The notes under the pieces were generated by a model. The model had not been told where the DNA came from. It was given only the letters and a program-made list of their open reading frames with translations, and did not search any database. The position numbers and the translations under genes are program-made. DNA of 64,000 bases from G963676655 sp963676655 (GTDB taxonomy: Bacteria; Verrucomicrobiota; Lentisphaeria; Victivallales; Victivallaceae), in assembly GCA_963676655.2 (NCBI GenBank), contig CAXXKX010000004.1, positions 248,001 through 312,000 on the forward strand, given 5' to 3'. This document shows positions 26,579 through 35,273 of the stretch, piece after piece. The stretch's first letter is position 1. The number at the start of each line of letters is the position of its first letter.

Positions 26579-27211
26579 ATGAAAATTAAGAATTTATTAA
26601 AAAAAGCAATGTCGGGTGATTACACCGCTCAGGAGAAATTGGCTTGGATATATGACAATGGAAGCGGAGTGCGTAAATCGTATAAGAAGGCTTTTTACTG
26701 GTATCTCAAAGCATCAAAGAATGGTAATCCTATTGTTCACTACAATTTGGGATTATGCTATTTGCTTGGCAAAGGTGTGTCGAAGAACGCTGAAAAAGCT
26801 TTTTACTGGACCCAATTATCAGCAGAGGCTGGATATAACGATGCGATGCTGGCACTCGGCTGGCACTATCTCAATGGCTATGGTGTGACGCAAAATTTTG
26901 TTCATGCAAAAAAGTGGTATAATGCGGCATTAATTCAGGAAGAAAGTGGGGAGGCTTCTTTTAGTTTGGGGCAAATTGCTTATGATGAAGGTCGGTACGA
27001 AGCTGCGAAATATTATTTTGTTCTTGCACGAGACAAGTTTAATCATCCCAGGTCATATTATTATCTTGGGCGAATGTATTTTGAAGAGAATGGTGTTGAA
27101 CGAAATTTGCGAACAGCAAAAAAATACTTGCTGAAGGCATCAAGTTCCGGCATCTGCAATGCAACTCGTTTACTCAATAGTAAGAGATTCAAAAAAATGT
27201 TCAACAGGTAA
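26579..27211 (+). CDS. Sel1-repeat (TPR-like) protein, 210 aa
   Basis: Five to six Sel1 repeats of about 36 residues: AQEKLAWIYDNGSGVRKSYKKAFYWYLKAS, VHYNLGLCYLLGKGVSKNAEKAF, DAMLALGWHYLNGYGVTQNF, and so on. They form an alpha-helical scaffold for protein contacts. There is no signal peptide, so it is probably cytoplasmic. Sel1 genes are common in accessory and immunity-like clusters. It follows the zinc-ribbon membrane protein by 50 bases. Confidence 0.88.
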   Translation: MKIKNLLKKAMSGDYTAQEKLAWIYDNGSGVRKSYKKAFYWYLKASKNGNPIVHYNLGLCYLLGKGVSKNAEKAFYWTQLSAEAGYNDAMLALGWHYLNGYGVTQNFVHAKKWYNAALIQEESGEASFSLGQIAYDEGRYEAAKYYFVLARDKFNHPRSYYYLGRMYFEENGVERNLRTAKKYLLKASSSGICNATRLLNSKRFKKMFNR

Positions 27212-27295
27212 AAAATTTTTGTCTGTAAAATAAAGCAGTATGTACTTTAATATTTTTTCTTAAGTTGTTGGTCTTTAGTTGAATGGGTGAATGTT

Positions 27296-28162
27296 TCAAA
27301 GTTGGTTTTTTCGCCATTGCGACGGGGTGGTTCCGTGATATTTCTTGAAGACAGATGCGAAATATTGACTGGACGAAAAACCCAGGTTGAACGCTATGTC
27401 CGTTATCGATAATCCTGGTTTTCGCAGCATGGCTGCTCCGGCTTGGCATTTGATCCGACTGATAAAATCACCCGGCGTCATGCCGCATTCGCGACGGAAT
27501 TGTTCACTGAATACTGAGATTGAATATCCAAACTGGTCGGCCAGATCTTTTACGGCAATTGGTGATGACAGATTCTTTTCGATATATTTTCTGGTCATTA
27601 GCTCCATTTCGGAAGCTTTGCATGTCGGGGCCGCTTTGAAAAGATTGTATGATTCGCTGATGATCAGACATAAAATCGCCCGCAATTGTGCTATCCTGAT
27701 GCTTGACTGATCCTGGCCAAGATCATCAAGCAGAAGTCTGAACGTTTTCAGGGTTTCAAGCAGAGGTGTGCAATCAACAGTAACATTGCCGCAACCTCCA
27801 AAAAAAGTATCCATGTCAATTAGCTCCCGCTTTGAAAAAACCGAGTTTTTGGCGGCATTTTTCACTTTTGGGTCAAAGACAATCCAATACAAGGTTCCAG
27901 GCGTAATTACATGTCCGCGACCACAATGGCTTTCGCCGGGCTGGACTATTGCCGCAGTGCCTCCGGTCAGTCGCAGCTCTTTTCCGCTGACGGTTTCCCA
28001 GACAACTTCACCGGCTGTCAGATAAGTCAGCTCGTATCCGGTATGCACATGCGGCGCCAGGCTGATCGGTTTATGCAGGATATCCGTACCTGCACCGGTT
28101 ATGAGAGGCATCCCGGCAAATTGAGACTGAAATGCGATCCGTTTACCGTTTTTAATCAGCAT
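27296..28162 (-). CDS. AraC family transcriptional regulator, 288 aa
   Basis: An N-terminal cupin-type sensor (about residues 20-120, with HVHTGYELTYLTAGEV and QPGESH) and a C-terminal double helix-turn-helix (about 190-286: IAVKDLADQFGYSISVFSEQFRRECG, then ITDIAFNLGFSSSQYFASVFKKYHGTTP). The sensor resembles sugar-responsive AraC proteins. It lies divergent to the URO-D-like gene, whose expression it probably activates. Confidence 0.92.
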   Translation of the reverse strand: MLIKNGKRIAFQSQFAGMPLITGAGTDILHKPISLAPHVHTGYELTYLTAGEVVWETVSGKELRLTGGTAAIVQPGESHCGRGHVITPGTLYWIVFDPKVKNAAKNSVFSKRELIDMDTFFGGCGNVTVDCTPLLETLKTFRLLLDDLGQDQSSIRIAQLRAILCLIISESYNLFKAAPTCKASEMELMTRKYIEKNLSSPIAVKDLADQFGYSISVFSEQFRRECGMTPGDFISRIKCQAGAAMLRKPGLSITDIAFNLGFSSSQYFASVFKKYHGTTPSQWRKNQL

Positions 28163-28214
28163 GTATAAATTTCTCCTGCCTGAAAAATTGAACGCTTTAT
28201 TCTAAAATACACAT

Positions 28215-28228
28215 ATATTATATAATAT
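28215..28228. promoter_or_regulatory. palindrome between AraC and URO-D-like genes
   Basis: ATATTATATAATAT is a perfect 14-base palindrome in the 105-base divergent gap. It may be a regulator site, but being pure A/T it could arise by chance or be part of a -10 box. Confidence 0.25.
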
Positions 28229-28267
28229 TCGCAAATTTAGACAAAATCAATTAAAAGGACATATAAA

Positions 28268-29251
28268 ATGACTCCAAAAGAAGTTGTAAAACGCACGATA
28301 AATTTTTCATTTCCGGATCGACTGGCGACAAGTAAAAAAGAAAATACCGATTATTCCGGGATTGGAATGACTCCGAGTCCCGATGCCAGGGGAGGTGGCG
28401 GACAGAGGAAATTTGTCGATGAATGGGGTGCGGTCTGGGAAAACATCGGAATATGCAAACTTGGAGAAGTCAAAGATTTTCCGCTTAAAAACTGGAATGA
28501 TTTTGATAAACTTAATGTTCCGGATGTTAAAGCACCATATCGCTGGAATCATGATGAAATAAAACGAGTTTTGCAGAAAGACCAGGATAAATTTATCTTT
28601 TGCGGCGGAATTTCTTTATACGAAAGGGTACATTTTTTGCGCGGCCTGGAAGAAACCTGGATCGATATCTATGAGAATCCGGAGCAACTGAAAATGTTGA
28701 TCGGTATTTTAACGCAGATGAATCTGGAAGCAATCGATATTTATGCCAAGTACAAACCGGACGGTTTTATGTTCTGTGATGATTGGGGGTTGCAGAATGC
28801 TCTGATGATAAGTCCTGACGCCTGGAGAGAATTTTGGAAGCCGGCTTATGCTAAAATTTACAAAGCCGCACACGATGCCGGGATGTTGACTTTCCTGCAC
28901 AGTTGCGGCTATATTGTGGAAATCCTCGATGATCTGATTGATGCGGGACTGGATGTTATTCAGATGGATCAGCAGGAAAATATGGGGGTGGAGTTACTTG
29001 GAGAACGTTTTGGAGGTCGCATCGCATTCTGGTGTCCAGTAGATATTCAGCAGACAATGTGTCACGGTTCCGAAGCGGAAATAAGGGCATATTGCAGAGC
29101 TTTATTTAAACATCTCGGTGGCAAATCCGGCGGTTTCCTGCCCGGCTGGTATGGCGATCCGGTCGGAGCCGGCCATAGTGACGAAGCCCAAAGAATCATG
29201 TTTGACGAATTCGATCAAATAAGCATGGATGTTTACGGAAAGGCTAAATAA
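28268..29251 (+). CDS. URO-D superfamily protein (methyltransferase/decarboxylase-like), 327 aa
   Basis: Uroporphyrinogen decarboxylase fold, of the group that includes corrinoid methyltransferases such as MtaA. FCDDWGLQNALMISPDAWREFWKP and the metal-binding HSCG motif (H211, C213) are present; the HxC pair is typical of zinc-dependent methyl transfer and not of true HemE. The N-terminus (MTPKEVVKRTINFSFPDRL) is that of the catabolic subgroup often found next to sugar regulators in Lentisphaerota and Planctomycetes. An AAGGA site lies before the ATG. No corrinoid protein is adjacent, so the reaction is unknown. Confidence 0.85.
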   Translation: MTPKEVVKRTINFSFPDRLATSKKENTDYSGIGMTPSPDARGGGGQRKFVDEWGAVWENIGICKLGEVKDFPLKNWNDFDKLNVPDVKAPYRWNHDEIKRVLQKDQDKFIFCGGISLYERVHFLRGLEETWIDIYENPEQLKMLIGILTQMNLEAIDIYAKYKPDGFMFCDDWGLQNALMISPDAWREFWKPAYAKIYKAAHDAGMLTFLHSCGYIVEILDDLIDAGLDVIQMDQQENMGVELLGERFGGRIAFWCPVDIQQTMCHGSEAEIRAYCRALFKHLGGKSGGFLPGWYGDPVGAGHSDEAQRIMFDEFDQISMDVYGKAK

Positions 29252-29262
29252 GCAGAACACAA

Positions 29263-29292
29263 GGAGCCCCGGATTGGGGCTCCGATGCTTTT
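29263..29292 (+). terminator. rho-independent terminator after the URO-D-like gene
   Basis: GGAGCCCC / GGGGCTCC stem (8 bp) with loop GGATT, then GATGCTTTT. It sits 12 bases after the stop codon and between convergent genes. Confidence 0.85.
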
Positions 29293-29310
29293 GAAACTAT
29301 TGTATCTGCT

Positions 29311-29523
29311 TCAGTCTTCAAGGATAAATATTTCTTCAACCTGTTTGTCGAATATTCTGGCAAGGCGGATGGCCAGAGGCAGACTTGGGGAGTAACGCCC
29401 CTGTTCAATCGCTATGATAGTTTGCCGGGTGACTCCGGCTTTTTCAGCTAATTGCTGCTGGGTCATCTGATCACAGTCAAATCGGCAGCGGCGAATATTA
29501 TTTTTTATTCTTTCCTCAGTCAT
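29311..29523 (-). CDS. small XRE/Cro-type HTH regulator, 70 aa
   Basis: Almost the whole protein is one Cro/CI-type helix-turn-helix (MTQQQLAEKAGVTRQTIIAIEQGRYSPSLPLAIRLARIF), ending VEEIFILED. This is the YozG-like group that pairs with a small membrane protein. The ATG at 29523 has GAGG nine bases upstream; two further ATGs just upstream are in the same frame but poorly spaced. It overlaps the membrane protein stop by eight bases, so the two are coupled. Confidence 0.9.
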   Translation of the reverse strand: MTEERIKNNIRRCRFDCDQMTQQQLAEKAGVTRQTIIAIEQGRYSPSLPLAIRLARIFDKQVEEIFILED

Positions 29524-29965
29524 TGCCATTTTCCTCAAGGCAGTTATCCCGTCTGTACAGGATAAGAATTGTCATTGCGTGGACAAAGAACGAAGTAAAA
29601 CCGCCTGCCGCGAACAGCAACGGGAGAATATTAATGGATATTGTCGCATTGCCATGCAGACGCAGATACTCCCAAATCCCCATACAGATAATGCCAAAAA
29701 ACATATATGACATGGCAAACCCGTTAAATGCGGCTTTTTGGTTTATATACCGGTCGCGCTCGTCAAATTGAATTTGGGCTTTGTCTTTCCTGAAGATTGC
29801 CGGTCCCAGGCCGGCAATGCCGCCGAGGCCAAGACAGCCCAGGCCGGCCCATGCTCGCGGGAATCCAATATTGAAGTAAAGAACAGTTACGACTATAGCA
29901 CTCAAAATGAGTGATGCCCCAAGACAAATTACGGTCAACCACGAAATTTTTTGCATTCGATTCAT
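29516..29965 (-). CDS. small membrane protein paired with XRE regulator, 149 aa
   Basis: Four hydrophobic helices: about 9-29, 34-54, 78-98 and 112-134. Between the second and third is a cytoplasmic FDERDRYI motif, seen in DUF2178-like membrane proteins that stand next to YozG-type regulators. The ATG at 29965 has AAAGG seven bases upstream; an in-frame ATG at 29980 lacks one. The function is unknown; a membrane sensor or anti-regulator role for the partner is inferred from the gene pair. Confidence 0.82.
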   Translation of the reverse strand: MNRMQKISWLTVICLGASLILSAIVVTVLYFNIGFPRAWAGLGCLGLGGIAGLGPAIFRKDKAQIQFDERDRYINQKAAFNGFAMSYMFFGIICMGIWEYLRLHGNATISINILPLLFAAGGFTSFFVHAMTILILYRRDNCLEENGND

Positions 29966-30181
29966 TGTTTTGCCTTTCATAATAAAATGTCAATCGATCT
30001 ATACATATAGTAATGCTTTATTTACAATATGTCAAGTATGCTTTACATTTTTTGAATAAAAAATTGTTTAAGTATGATATATATCGGCTATAATTGCTTC
30101 AATCCTTGATTTTTCACAGCGGCATATTATGTTTTATAAAGCGATAATGATTGATTTTAATTTATATGGAGGGTATTGAAA

Positions 30182-31327
30182 ATGGTAAATGCAACACTGG
30201 AGACACACTTTGCCGCGCCGGAACGAACTGATTCGGTGGAACTCAACCGTCAAGTTTCTTTGTTCCACAATGAATTACTGCTGGCTGAATTTGGTGATGC
30301 GGTACCGAATTTAATGATGGTTCTCAACCGGCAGCGAGAGGTTGTTTATGCCAATAAACAATTGCTCGATGTTTTGGGCGTAAGGTCAATAGATGAAATC
30401 AAAGGTCAGCGCCCGGGAGAGTTGTTCAATTGCGAGTATGCGGATAACATGCCGGCTGGTTGCGGCACCTCTGAATTCTGCCAGGTTTGTGGAGCGGTTG
30501 GAGCTATTCTCGGCGCTCAGGATGGTTCACAGTCAAGCCAGGAATGTCATTTGCTGACCAAAGAAAATATGGCTTATACCATGCAGGCCTGGGCTACTCC
30601 CTATATCTTTGAAGGTAATACTTATGTTATTTTCCTGCTGATCGACATTAGTGACCAGAAACGACGCCAGAGTCTGGAAAGGTTGTTTTACCATGATATC
30701 ATGAATTCAGCCGGGGGAATATCGGGTTTGGCCTCGATTTTGATGCGCAGAAAAAAGCCGGAAGATGCAATCAGGACTGTTTCACTGATTCAAGGGGCTG
30801 CCGACCGTTTGATCGAGGAAGTGAAATCTCATCGGCAACTCGCGGCAGCGGAACGCGGCGAGGTTGAAATTGATATCAATACGGTAGAATCACTTCGACT
30901 GATGCAGGACGTCGCAAATTCTTATTCTGAACATGAAGTTGCGAATCAGCGGACCATTCAGATAAATCCGGCTTCCGATAATGTTGAGTTCGCAACCGAT
31001 GTTGTGCTTGCACGCCGGGTTATTGGCAATATGGTAAAGAATGCGCTTGAGGCCTCTTCTCCGGGAGAAACTGTGTCGTTAGAGTGTTTGGATGACGAAG
31101 ATTTTGTTGTATTTTCAGTCCATAATTCATGTTATATGCCGAAAAAACTGCAACTGCAAATGTTCCAGCGCTCTTTTTCAACCAAGGGCGCCGGACGCGG
31201 AATTGGTACTTACAGCATCAAGCTTTTTGGTGAAAAATACCTTGGAGGCAGAGTCTCCTTTACCAGTTCAGAGGAAAACGGGACAACATTTTACTTGAGA
31301 CTGCCAAAAGAGCATGCAGAAATTTAA
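30182..31327 (+). CDS. PAS-domain sensor histidine kinase, 381 aa
   Basis: Soluble kinase. A PAS domain (about residues 35-155) carries a cysteine cluster (GCGTSEFCQVCGAV and a later Cys), possibly binding a metal or sensing redox state. The phosphoacceptor is H171 in YHDIMNSAGG. The ATPase part has an N-box NMVKNALEAS, a G-box GAGRGIGTYS and a C-terminal GTTFYLRLP. The ATG at 30182 has GGAGGG upstream; an earlier TTG is not needed. No response regulator gene is adjacent, so it is an orphan kinase. It converges with the GT2 gene, overlapping by four bases. Confidence 0.9.
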   Translation: MVNATLETHFAAPERTDSVELNRQVSLFHNELLLAEFGDAVPNLMMVLNRQREVVYANKQLLDVLGVRSIDEIKGQRPGELFNCEYADNMPAGCGTSEFCQVCGAVGAILGAQDGSQSSQECHLLTKENMAYTMQAWATPYIFEGNTYVIFLLIDISDQKRRQSLERLFYHDIMNSAGGISGLASILMRRKKPEDAIRTVSLIQGAADRLIEEVKSHRQLAAAERGEVEIDINTVESLRLMQDVANSYSEHEVANQRTIQINPASDNVEFATDVVLARRVIGNMVKNALEASSPGETVSLECLDDEDFVVFSVHNSCYMPKKLQLQMFQRSFSTKGAGRGIGTYSIKLFGEKYLGGRVSFTSSEENGTTFYLRLPKEHAEI

Positions 31328-32046
31328 CTGTTTTTCAGGGATCGGCGCAGATTAAGCAATAATTGCAGGAACTGGAATATTACTTTGAATGACAATTTAC
31401 TTTCGCCGTGAACCCGCAAGCCGAAGATAATCCCGGATTCGGTTATCCGGTACTTTTTCTCGGAATTCTCCAGGAGAAACAGCAATTCAAGCATGATTTT
31501 GAAACCTTTGGGATTCAATCGGTTTTTTACTTCATTGAAAACATCCTTGCGGATGAGAAAATAGCCTGACATCGGGTCTTTTACGGTTACCCGGAGCAGA
31601 ATTTTAGTCATCAGAGCGGCGGTGCGACTGATGATCACTCTTGACAGGCTCCATTTTTCCTTGAATCCGCCGCCTTCGACATAGCGCGAACCGATAACCA
31701 TATCATAATTATCCTCAAGCGTTTTGAACAGGCGCGGCAGGGCCGCGATATCATGCTGTAAGTCACCGTCCATGCAGCACAGAAAATCACCTTTAGCACG
31801 GCTGAAACCCTGAACAATACTTGGGCTGAGTCCGGGATTTCCTTCATTCAGCATCGGCGTCAAATATGGTTTGTCCGCGGCGATTCGCATTGCCTCGTCG
31901 TAAGTCCCGTCAGGAGAGTTTTCATCGACAATGACTATTTCATAATCACTCAGGCCTGCCGCTTCAATAGATTCAACCAGCGGAGCGATATTATCTTTTT
32001 CGTTCAGGGTGGGAACAACAACGGAATACTTGATACCTTCAGACAT
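31324..32046 (-). CDS. family 2 glycosyltransferase, dolichol-phosphate-mannosyltransferase-like, 240 aa
   Basis: GT-A fold enzyme of DPM1 type: YSVVVPTLNEKDNIAPLVESI, the IVIVDENSPDGT donor-binding motif, DGDLQHD (metal-binding DxD variant) and PMSGYFLIRKDVF. It probably transfers a sugar from a nucleotide donor to a polyprenyl phosphate at the membrane. There are no C-terminal membrane helices. The ATG at 32046 has a GGAGG site, and an upstream ATG inside mtnA is less likely. It follows mtnA by two bases. Confidence 0.9.
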   Translation of the reverse strand: MSEGIKYSVVVPTLNEKDNIAPLVESIEAAGLSDYEIVIVDENSPDGTYDEAMRIAADKPYLTPMLNEGNPGLSPSIVQGFSRAKGDFLCCMDGDLQHDIAALPRLFKTLEDNYDMVIGSRYVEGGGFKEKWSLSRVIISRTAALMTKILLRVTVKDPMSGYFLIRKDVFNEVKNRLNPKGFKIMLELLFLLENSEKKYRITESGIIFGLRVHGESKLSFKVIFQFLQLLLNLRRSLKNS

Positions 32047-32048
32047 AA

Positions 32049-33146
32049 TTAATTGCCTCCGCAATTTACCAGTTCAGCTATTTTTTCTTTGAATGGCGGG
32101 GTGATGATACCGCGATCCGTGATGAAACCGGTTACCAGTTCATGCGGGGTAACATCAAAAGCCGGATTATAGAAGCGCACATTTTCTGGCGCGGTTACTT
32201 TGCCGAAGCCGCAACGGATTTCCTGCGGATCGCGCTGCTCGATTGGAATCAATCCGCCGTGTTCGAGCTCGAGGTCGATTGTGGAATAAGGCGTAGCCAC
32301 ATAAAATGGAATTTTGTGCCATGCGGACAGAATCGCAACCCCGTACGTTCCAATCTTATTGGCAACATCGCCATTGGCGGCTACCCGGTCGGTGCCGACA
32401 ATAACGATATCGATTTTACCCTCTTTCATCACCTGAGCCGCCATATTGTCGCAAATTGTTACGACATCCACTCCTGAGTGATTCAGTTCCCAGGCGGTTA
32501 AACGCGAACCTTGCAGCAGAGGGCGGGTTTCGTCAGAGTATACAGTCACAGGAACCCCTTGTTCCGCGGCGCAGTATACCGGGGATAACGCAGTACCGTA
32601 GTCGCCGGTCGCCAACGCTCCGGCATTACAGTGAGTCAAAATTCCCATACCCGGTTTAAGCAGTGTTGCCCCGTGTTGGCCGATCGACCGGCACAATTCA
32701 ATGTCCTGCTCAAGAATGGCTAAACCTTCGAGTGTCAGGATATCCTTCAATTCCGCGACATTGGATGACGATGCGTGTTCAAGGACTTTTACGCATCGGT
32801 TCAGTGCCCAGAAAAGATTGACCGCAGTGGGTCTGGAGCCGGCCAGAAAGTCAGAGGCTTTTTTTACCTCGGCTATAAATTGTTCGGAACTATCTTCCGA
32901 CAGCGTACGACAGTGAGCGGCCAGTCCCAGTCCGGCGGCGCAGCCGATTGCCGGTGCGCCTCTGACTTTCAATTGCTTAATGGCATCGTAGATGACTTCC
33001 AAATCATTGGTGACCAGATATTCCAGATTTTCAGGCAGGAGCGTCTGGTCGATTAGACGCAGGGAACCGTCCAGATTGGCAGGTAATTGCGGACTGACTC
33101 GGATTATATCACCATTATTTAATTGCCAACTGACCGGGTCAAGCAT
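32049..33146 (-). CDS. mtnA: S-methyl-5-thioribose-1-phosphate isomerase, 365 aa
   Basis: Converts methylthioribose 1-phosphate to methylthioribulose 1-phosphate in methionine salvage. The family motifs are present: RGAPAIGCAAGLGLA, HCNAGALATGDYGTALSP, YSDETRPLLQGSRLTAWEL (catalytic Cys/Asp region) and VGTDRVAANGDVANKIGTY. The length is normal. AGGAG precedes the ATG. No other mtn genes are in the window. Confidence 0.96.
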   Translation of the reverse strand: MLDPVSWQLNNGDIIRVSPQLPANLDGSLRLIDQTLLPENLEYLVTNDLEVIYDAIKQLKVRGAPAIGCAAGLGLAAHCRTLSEDSSEQFIAEVKKASDFLAGSRPTAVNLFWALNRCVKVLEHASSSNVAELKDILTLEGLAILEQDIELCRSIGQHGATLLKPGMGILTHCNAGALATGDYGTALSPVYCAAEQGVPVTVYSDETRPLLQGSRLTAWELNHSGVDVVTICDNMAAQVMKEGKIDIVIVGTDRVAANGDVANKIGTYGVAILSAWHKIPFYVATPYSTIDLELEHGGLIPIEQRDPQEIRCGFGKVTAPENVRFYNPAFDVTPHELVTGFITDRGIITPPFKEKIAELVNCGGN

Positions 33147-33285
33147 TATTTACTCCTGTTCAAGATATGATCTTATGCTGTTATGCGTATTATAATATTG
33201 CTTAAATGCTTCGATTCAAATTCAAAGACCGCAATTTATAATTTAAACGCTTGAAATATTAATATGAAAATTTATATGACAACCC

Positions 33286-34170
33286 TTAGAAAGGTTTGTC
33301 GGTGCCGGATTTATAGTCGACGTCCTTGGTTGCTTTGGTTCCGCCGGCAACAATGACAGTCCCGGTTTTATCGCTGTGTACCAGAACCGGGATTGTACTT
33401 GTGGTTTTATATACCGCGCGTTGTTCCAGAGTTCCCTTCAGATTGTATACGAAATAGCCGTAAACTTTCGGGGTAGAACGCAATAGCAGATGCAGGCGGC
33501 TGAAAGAGTCAGTTTCACATGCGGGCATGGTGTCCGCCATTTCATAACCGATTTTCTTGACTGAATAAATGACTTTATCATCTTCGACGCACATATAAAT
33601 TACTTTACGCCGCCCGTCATGCAGTGATTTAATTTTGTAGGTGACGGTTTTGATCTTTTTCGCCTGATGATCGCCCGCGACATATGAGGGAACACCAACA
33701 GTTCTGCTCCATAGCAATACCCCCGGTTTTACCGTAAAACCATGTTCATTAGACTGATACTGTTTCTTCATGCTGGCATGAGAGACATAGGCGACTATCC
33801 TGTACCGGCCAAGATCGTTCAAATCATAAAAATCTGAAATGGGAACGATGAATTCCTTGACTTCTCCCGGACGCAGCAATGTTCCGATAACAGATGGAGA
33901 ATCCTTGCTTATCCGACTGGCTACGGTACCGTCATGACGGGTTATTTCAAACAGCAGTTTTCCCCGTAGCTTTTGATCATGTCCGAATGCCAGCGGTCGT
34001 CCGCTGTCATTGCGCATAACTACTTTGGCATAAATCGGTTCATACTGTAAATAATTTTTTCTGCTCATCAGCAGTTTCATCGCTACCTGTCCGTGAGAAG
34101 ATGGGGTGATAAAAATGCATAGAACAAACACCATAAAGACAAATACGGGTATTGATACGTTCTTTTTCAT
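33286..34170 (-). CDS. exported protein of unknown function, 294 aa
   Basis: Signal peptide at residues 1-27 (hydrophobic core VFVFMVFVLCIFI, cleavage near SHGQ), so the product is likely periplasmic. The rest looks all-beta, with an Ig-like N-terminal half (YLQYEPIYAKVVMRNDSGRPLAF, RPGEVKEFIVPISDF). No family was recognised. The ATG overlaps the glycosyltransferase stop by four bases (ATGA), so it is coupled to that gene. Confidence 0.75.
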   Translation of the reverse strand: MKKNVSIPVFVFMVFVLCIFITPSSHGQVAMKLLMSRKNYLQYEPIYAKVVMRNDSGRPLAFGHDQKLRGKLLFEITRHDGTVASRISKDSPSVIGTLLRPGEVKEFIVPISDFYDLNDLGRYRIVAYVSHASMKKQYQSNEHGFTVKPGVLLWSRTVGVPSYVAGDHQAKKIKTVTYKIKSLHDGRRKVIYMCVEDDKVIYSVKKIGYEMADTMPACETDSFSRLHLLLRSTPKVYGYFVYNLKGTLEQRAVYKTTSTIPVLVHSDKTGTVIVAGGTKATKDVDYKSGTDKPF

Positions 34171-35234
34171 TTTGTTTCTCCGTTGTTGAAAGTTTGACAG
34201 ATTGCCGCTGCGACATTTGACGGTTCAATGTTGTGGCAATCCAGAGTATTAATTGGACATTCACGCTTTAAGCACATAATACAGTCCAGTGGCAACTGAA
34301 ATATCGTATGGTTTCCGCCGTAAGGCCCCGTACGCTCAGGGTCGGTTGGGCCGAAAAGGGCAAACACCTTACGGTCCAAAGCCGCTGCAATATGGATCGG
34401 TCCGCTGTCTCCGCTTAACAATGCCCGACAGCGATTGATAACCTCAATCAGCTCGCCGATTCCGGTTTGTCCCGTTAAAGATTTAATCCGGTTGGCCGGC
34501 GCGTGTCGGCAGATAAACTCAGACGCTTCGGCATCGTCAGCCCCCCCGATTATCAGAAAATGCATATCCGGGGATTCTCTATGCAGTTTCTCGACTGTTT
34601 TAGCGAAAAATTCAGGTTCCCATCGCTTGCTGGGCCATCTGGCCCCGGGAATTATTCCCAAAGTATTTTCCGGCTTCCCGCCGAACCCATCCAATAGCGC
34701 ATCCACGCTCTTTTTAATTTGCGGCGGCGGAATCAGCTCCGGTTTCAATACTTCAAAAGGTTCTCCCGTCAGGGCGCATACCAGTTGAATGTTTTTTTCA
34801 AGTGCGTGAATTGAATGCATCGGAATAGCCAGTTTATGATTATAGAATAATCCGGCAATTTTTTCGCGTGGAGAAGCAAAGCCGATTCGATTACCAGTTC
34901 TGGCACATCTGGTGAAAAATGCACTTCTGAAAAGACCCTGGAAGTCAATAACCATATCATATTCTTCCGCTCGCAGATCTTTGATGAGTCGCTTTAACGC
35001 AGAAGGGAAAGAAAGCCTGAATCCCAGTTGTTTGCGGGGAAATTCAATCGTCCGGCGAATATGCGGATAAAATTGCAAAGCAGGAATGAATTCAGAACGA
35101 ACCAGCCAGTCAATCTTAGCTCCCGGCCAATGACGCCTTAACATTTCAATTGCCGGGAACACGTGAAAAATATCTCCCAGACTACTGGGTTTTATAATCA
35201 AAATAGCAGGTTCGTTTCCACTAATTTCCAGCAT
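34167..35234 (-). CDS. family 9 glycosyltransferase (heptosyltransferase-like), 355 aa
   Basis: GT-B fold of the RfaC/RfaF group: IKPSSLGDIFHVFPAIEMLRRHWP at the N-terminus, DFQGLFRSAFF, the C-terminal donor site LGIIPGARWPSKRW, and SGDSGPIHIAAALDRKVFALFGPTDPERTGP. Probably adds heptose or another sugar to a lipopolysaccharide core. This supports a double-membrane envelope. Confidence 0.92.
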   Translation of the reverse strand: MLEISGNEPAILIIKPSSLGDIFHVFPAIEMLRRHWPGAKIDWLVRSEFIPALQFYPHIRRTIEFPRKQLGFRLSFPSALKRLIKDLRAEEYDMVIDFQGLFRSAFFTRCARTGNRIGFASPREKIAGLFYNHKLAIPMHSIHALEKNIQLVCALTGEPFEVLKPELIPPPQIKKSVDALLDGFGGKPENTLGIIPGARWPSKRWEPEFFAKTVEKLHRESPDMHFLIIGGADDAEASEFICRHAPANRIKSLTGQTGIGELIEVINRCRALLSGDSGPIHIAAALDRKVFALFGPTDPERTGPYGGNHTIFQLPLDCIMCLKRECPINTLDCHNIEPSNVAAAICQTFNNGETK

Positions 35235-35273
35235 ATTAACGTTTCGTTGGTTCTGAAATTCGAACGCAAGTGC

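Noticed and set aside
30115..30135. CAGCGGCATATTATG resembles part of the repeats at 865 and 1020
   Set aside because: Only an 11-base core matches and the hairpin is absent; chance similarity is likely.
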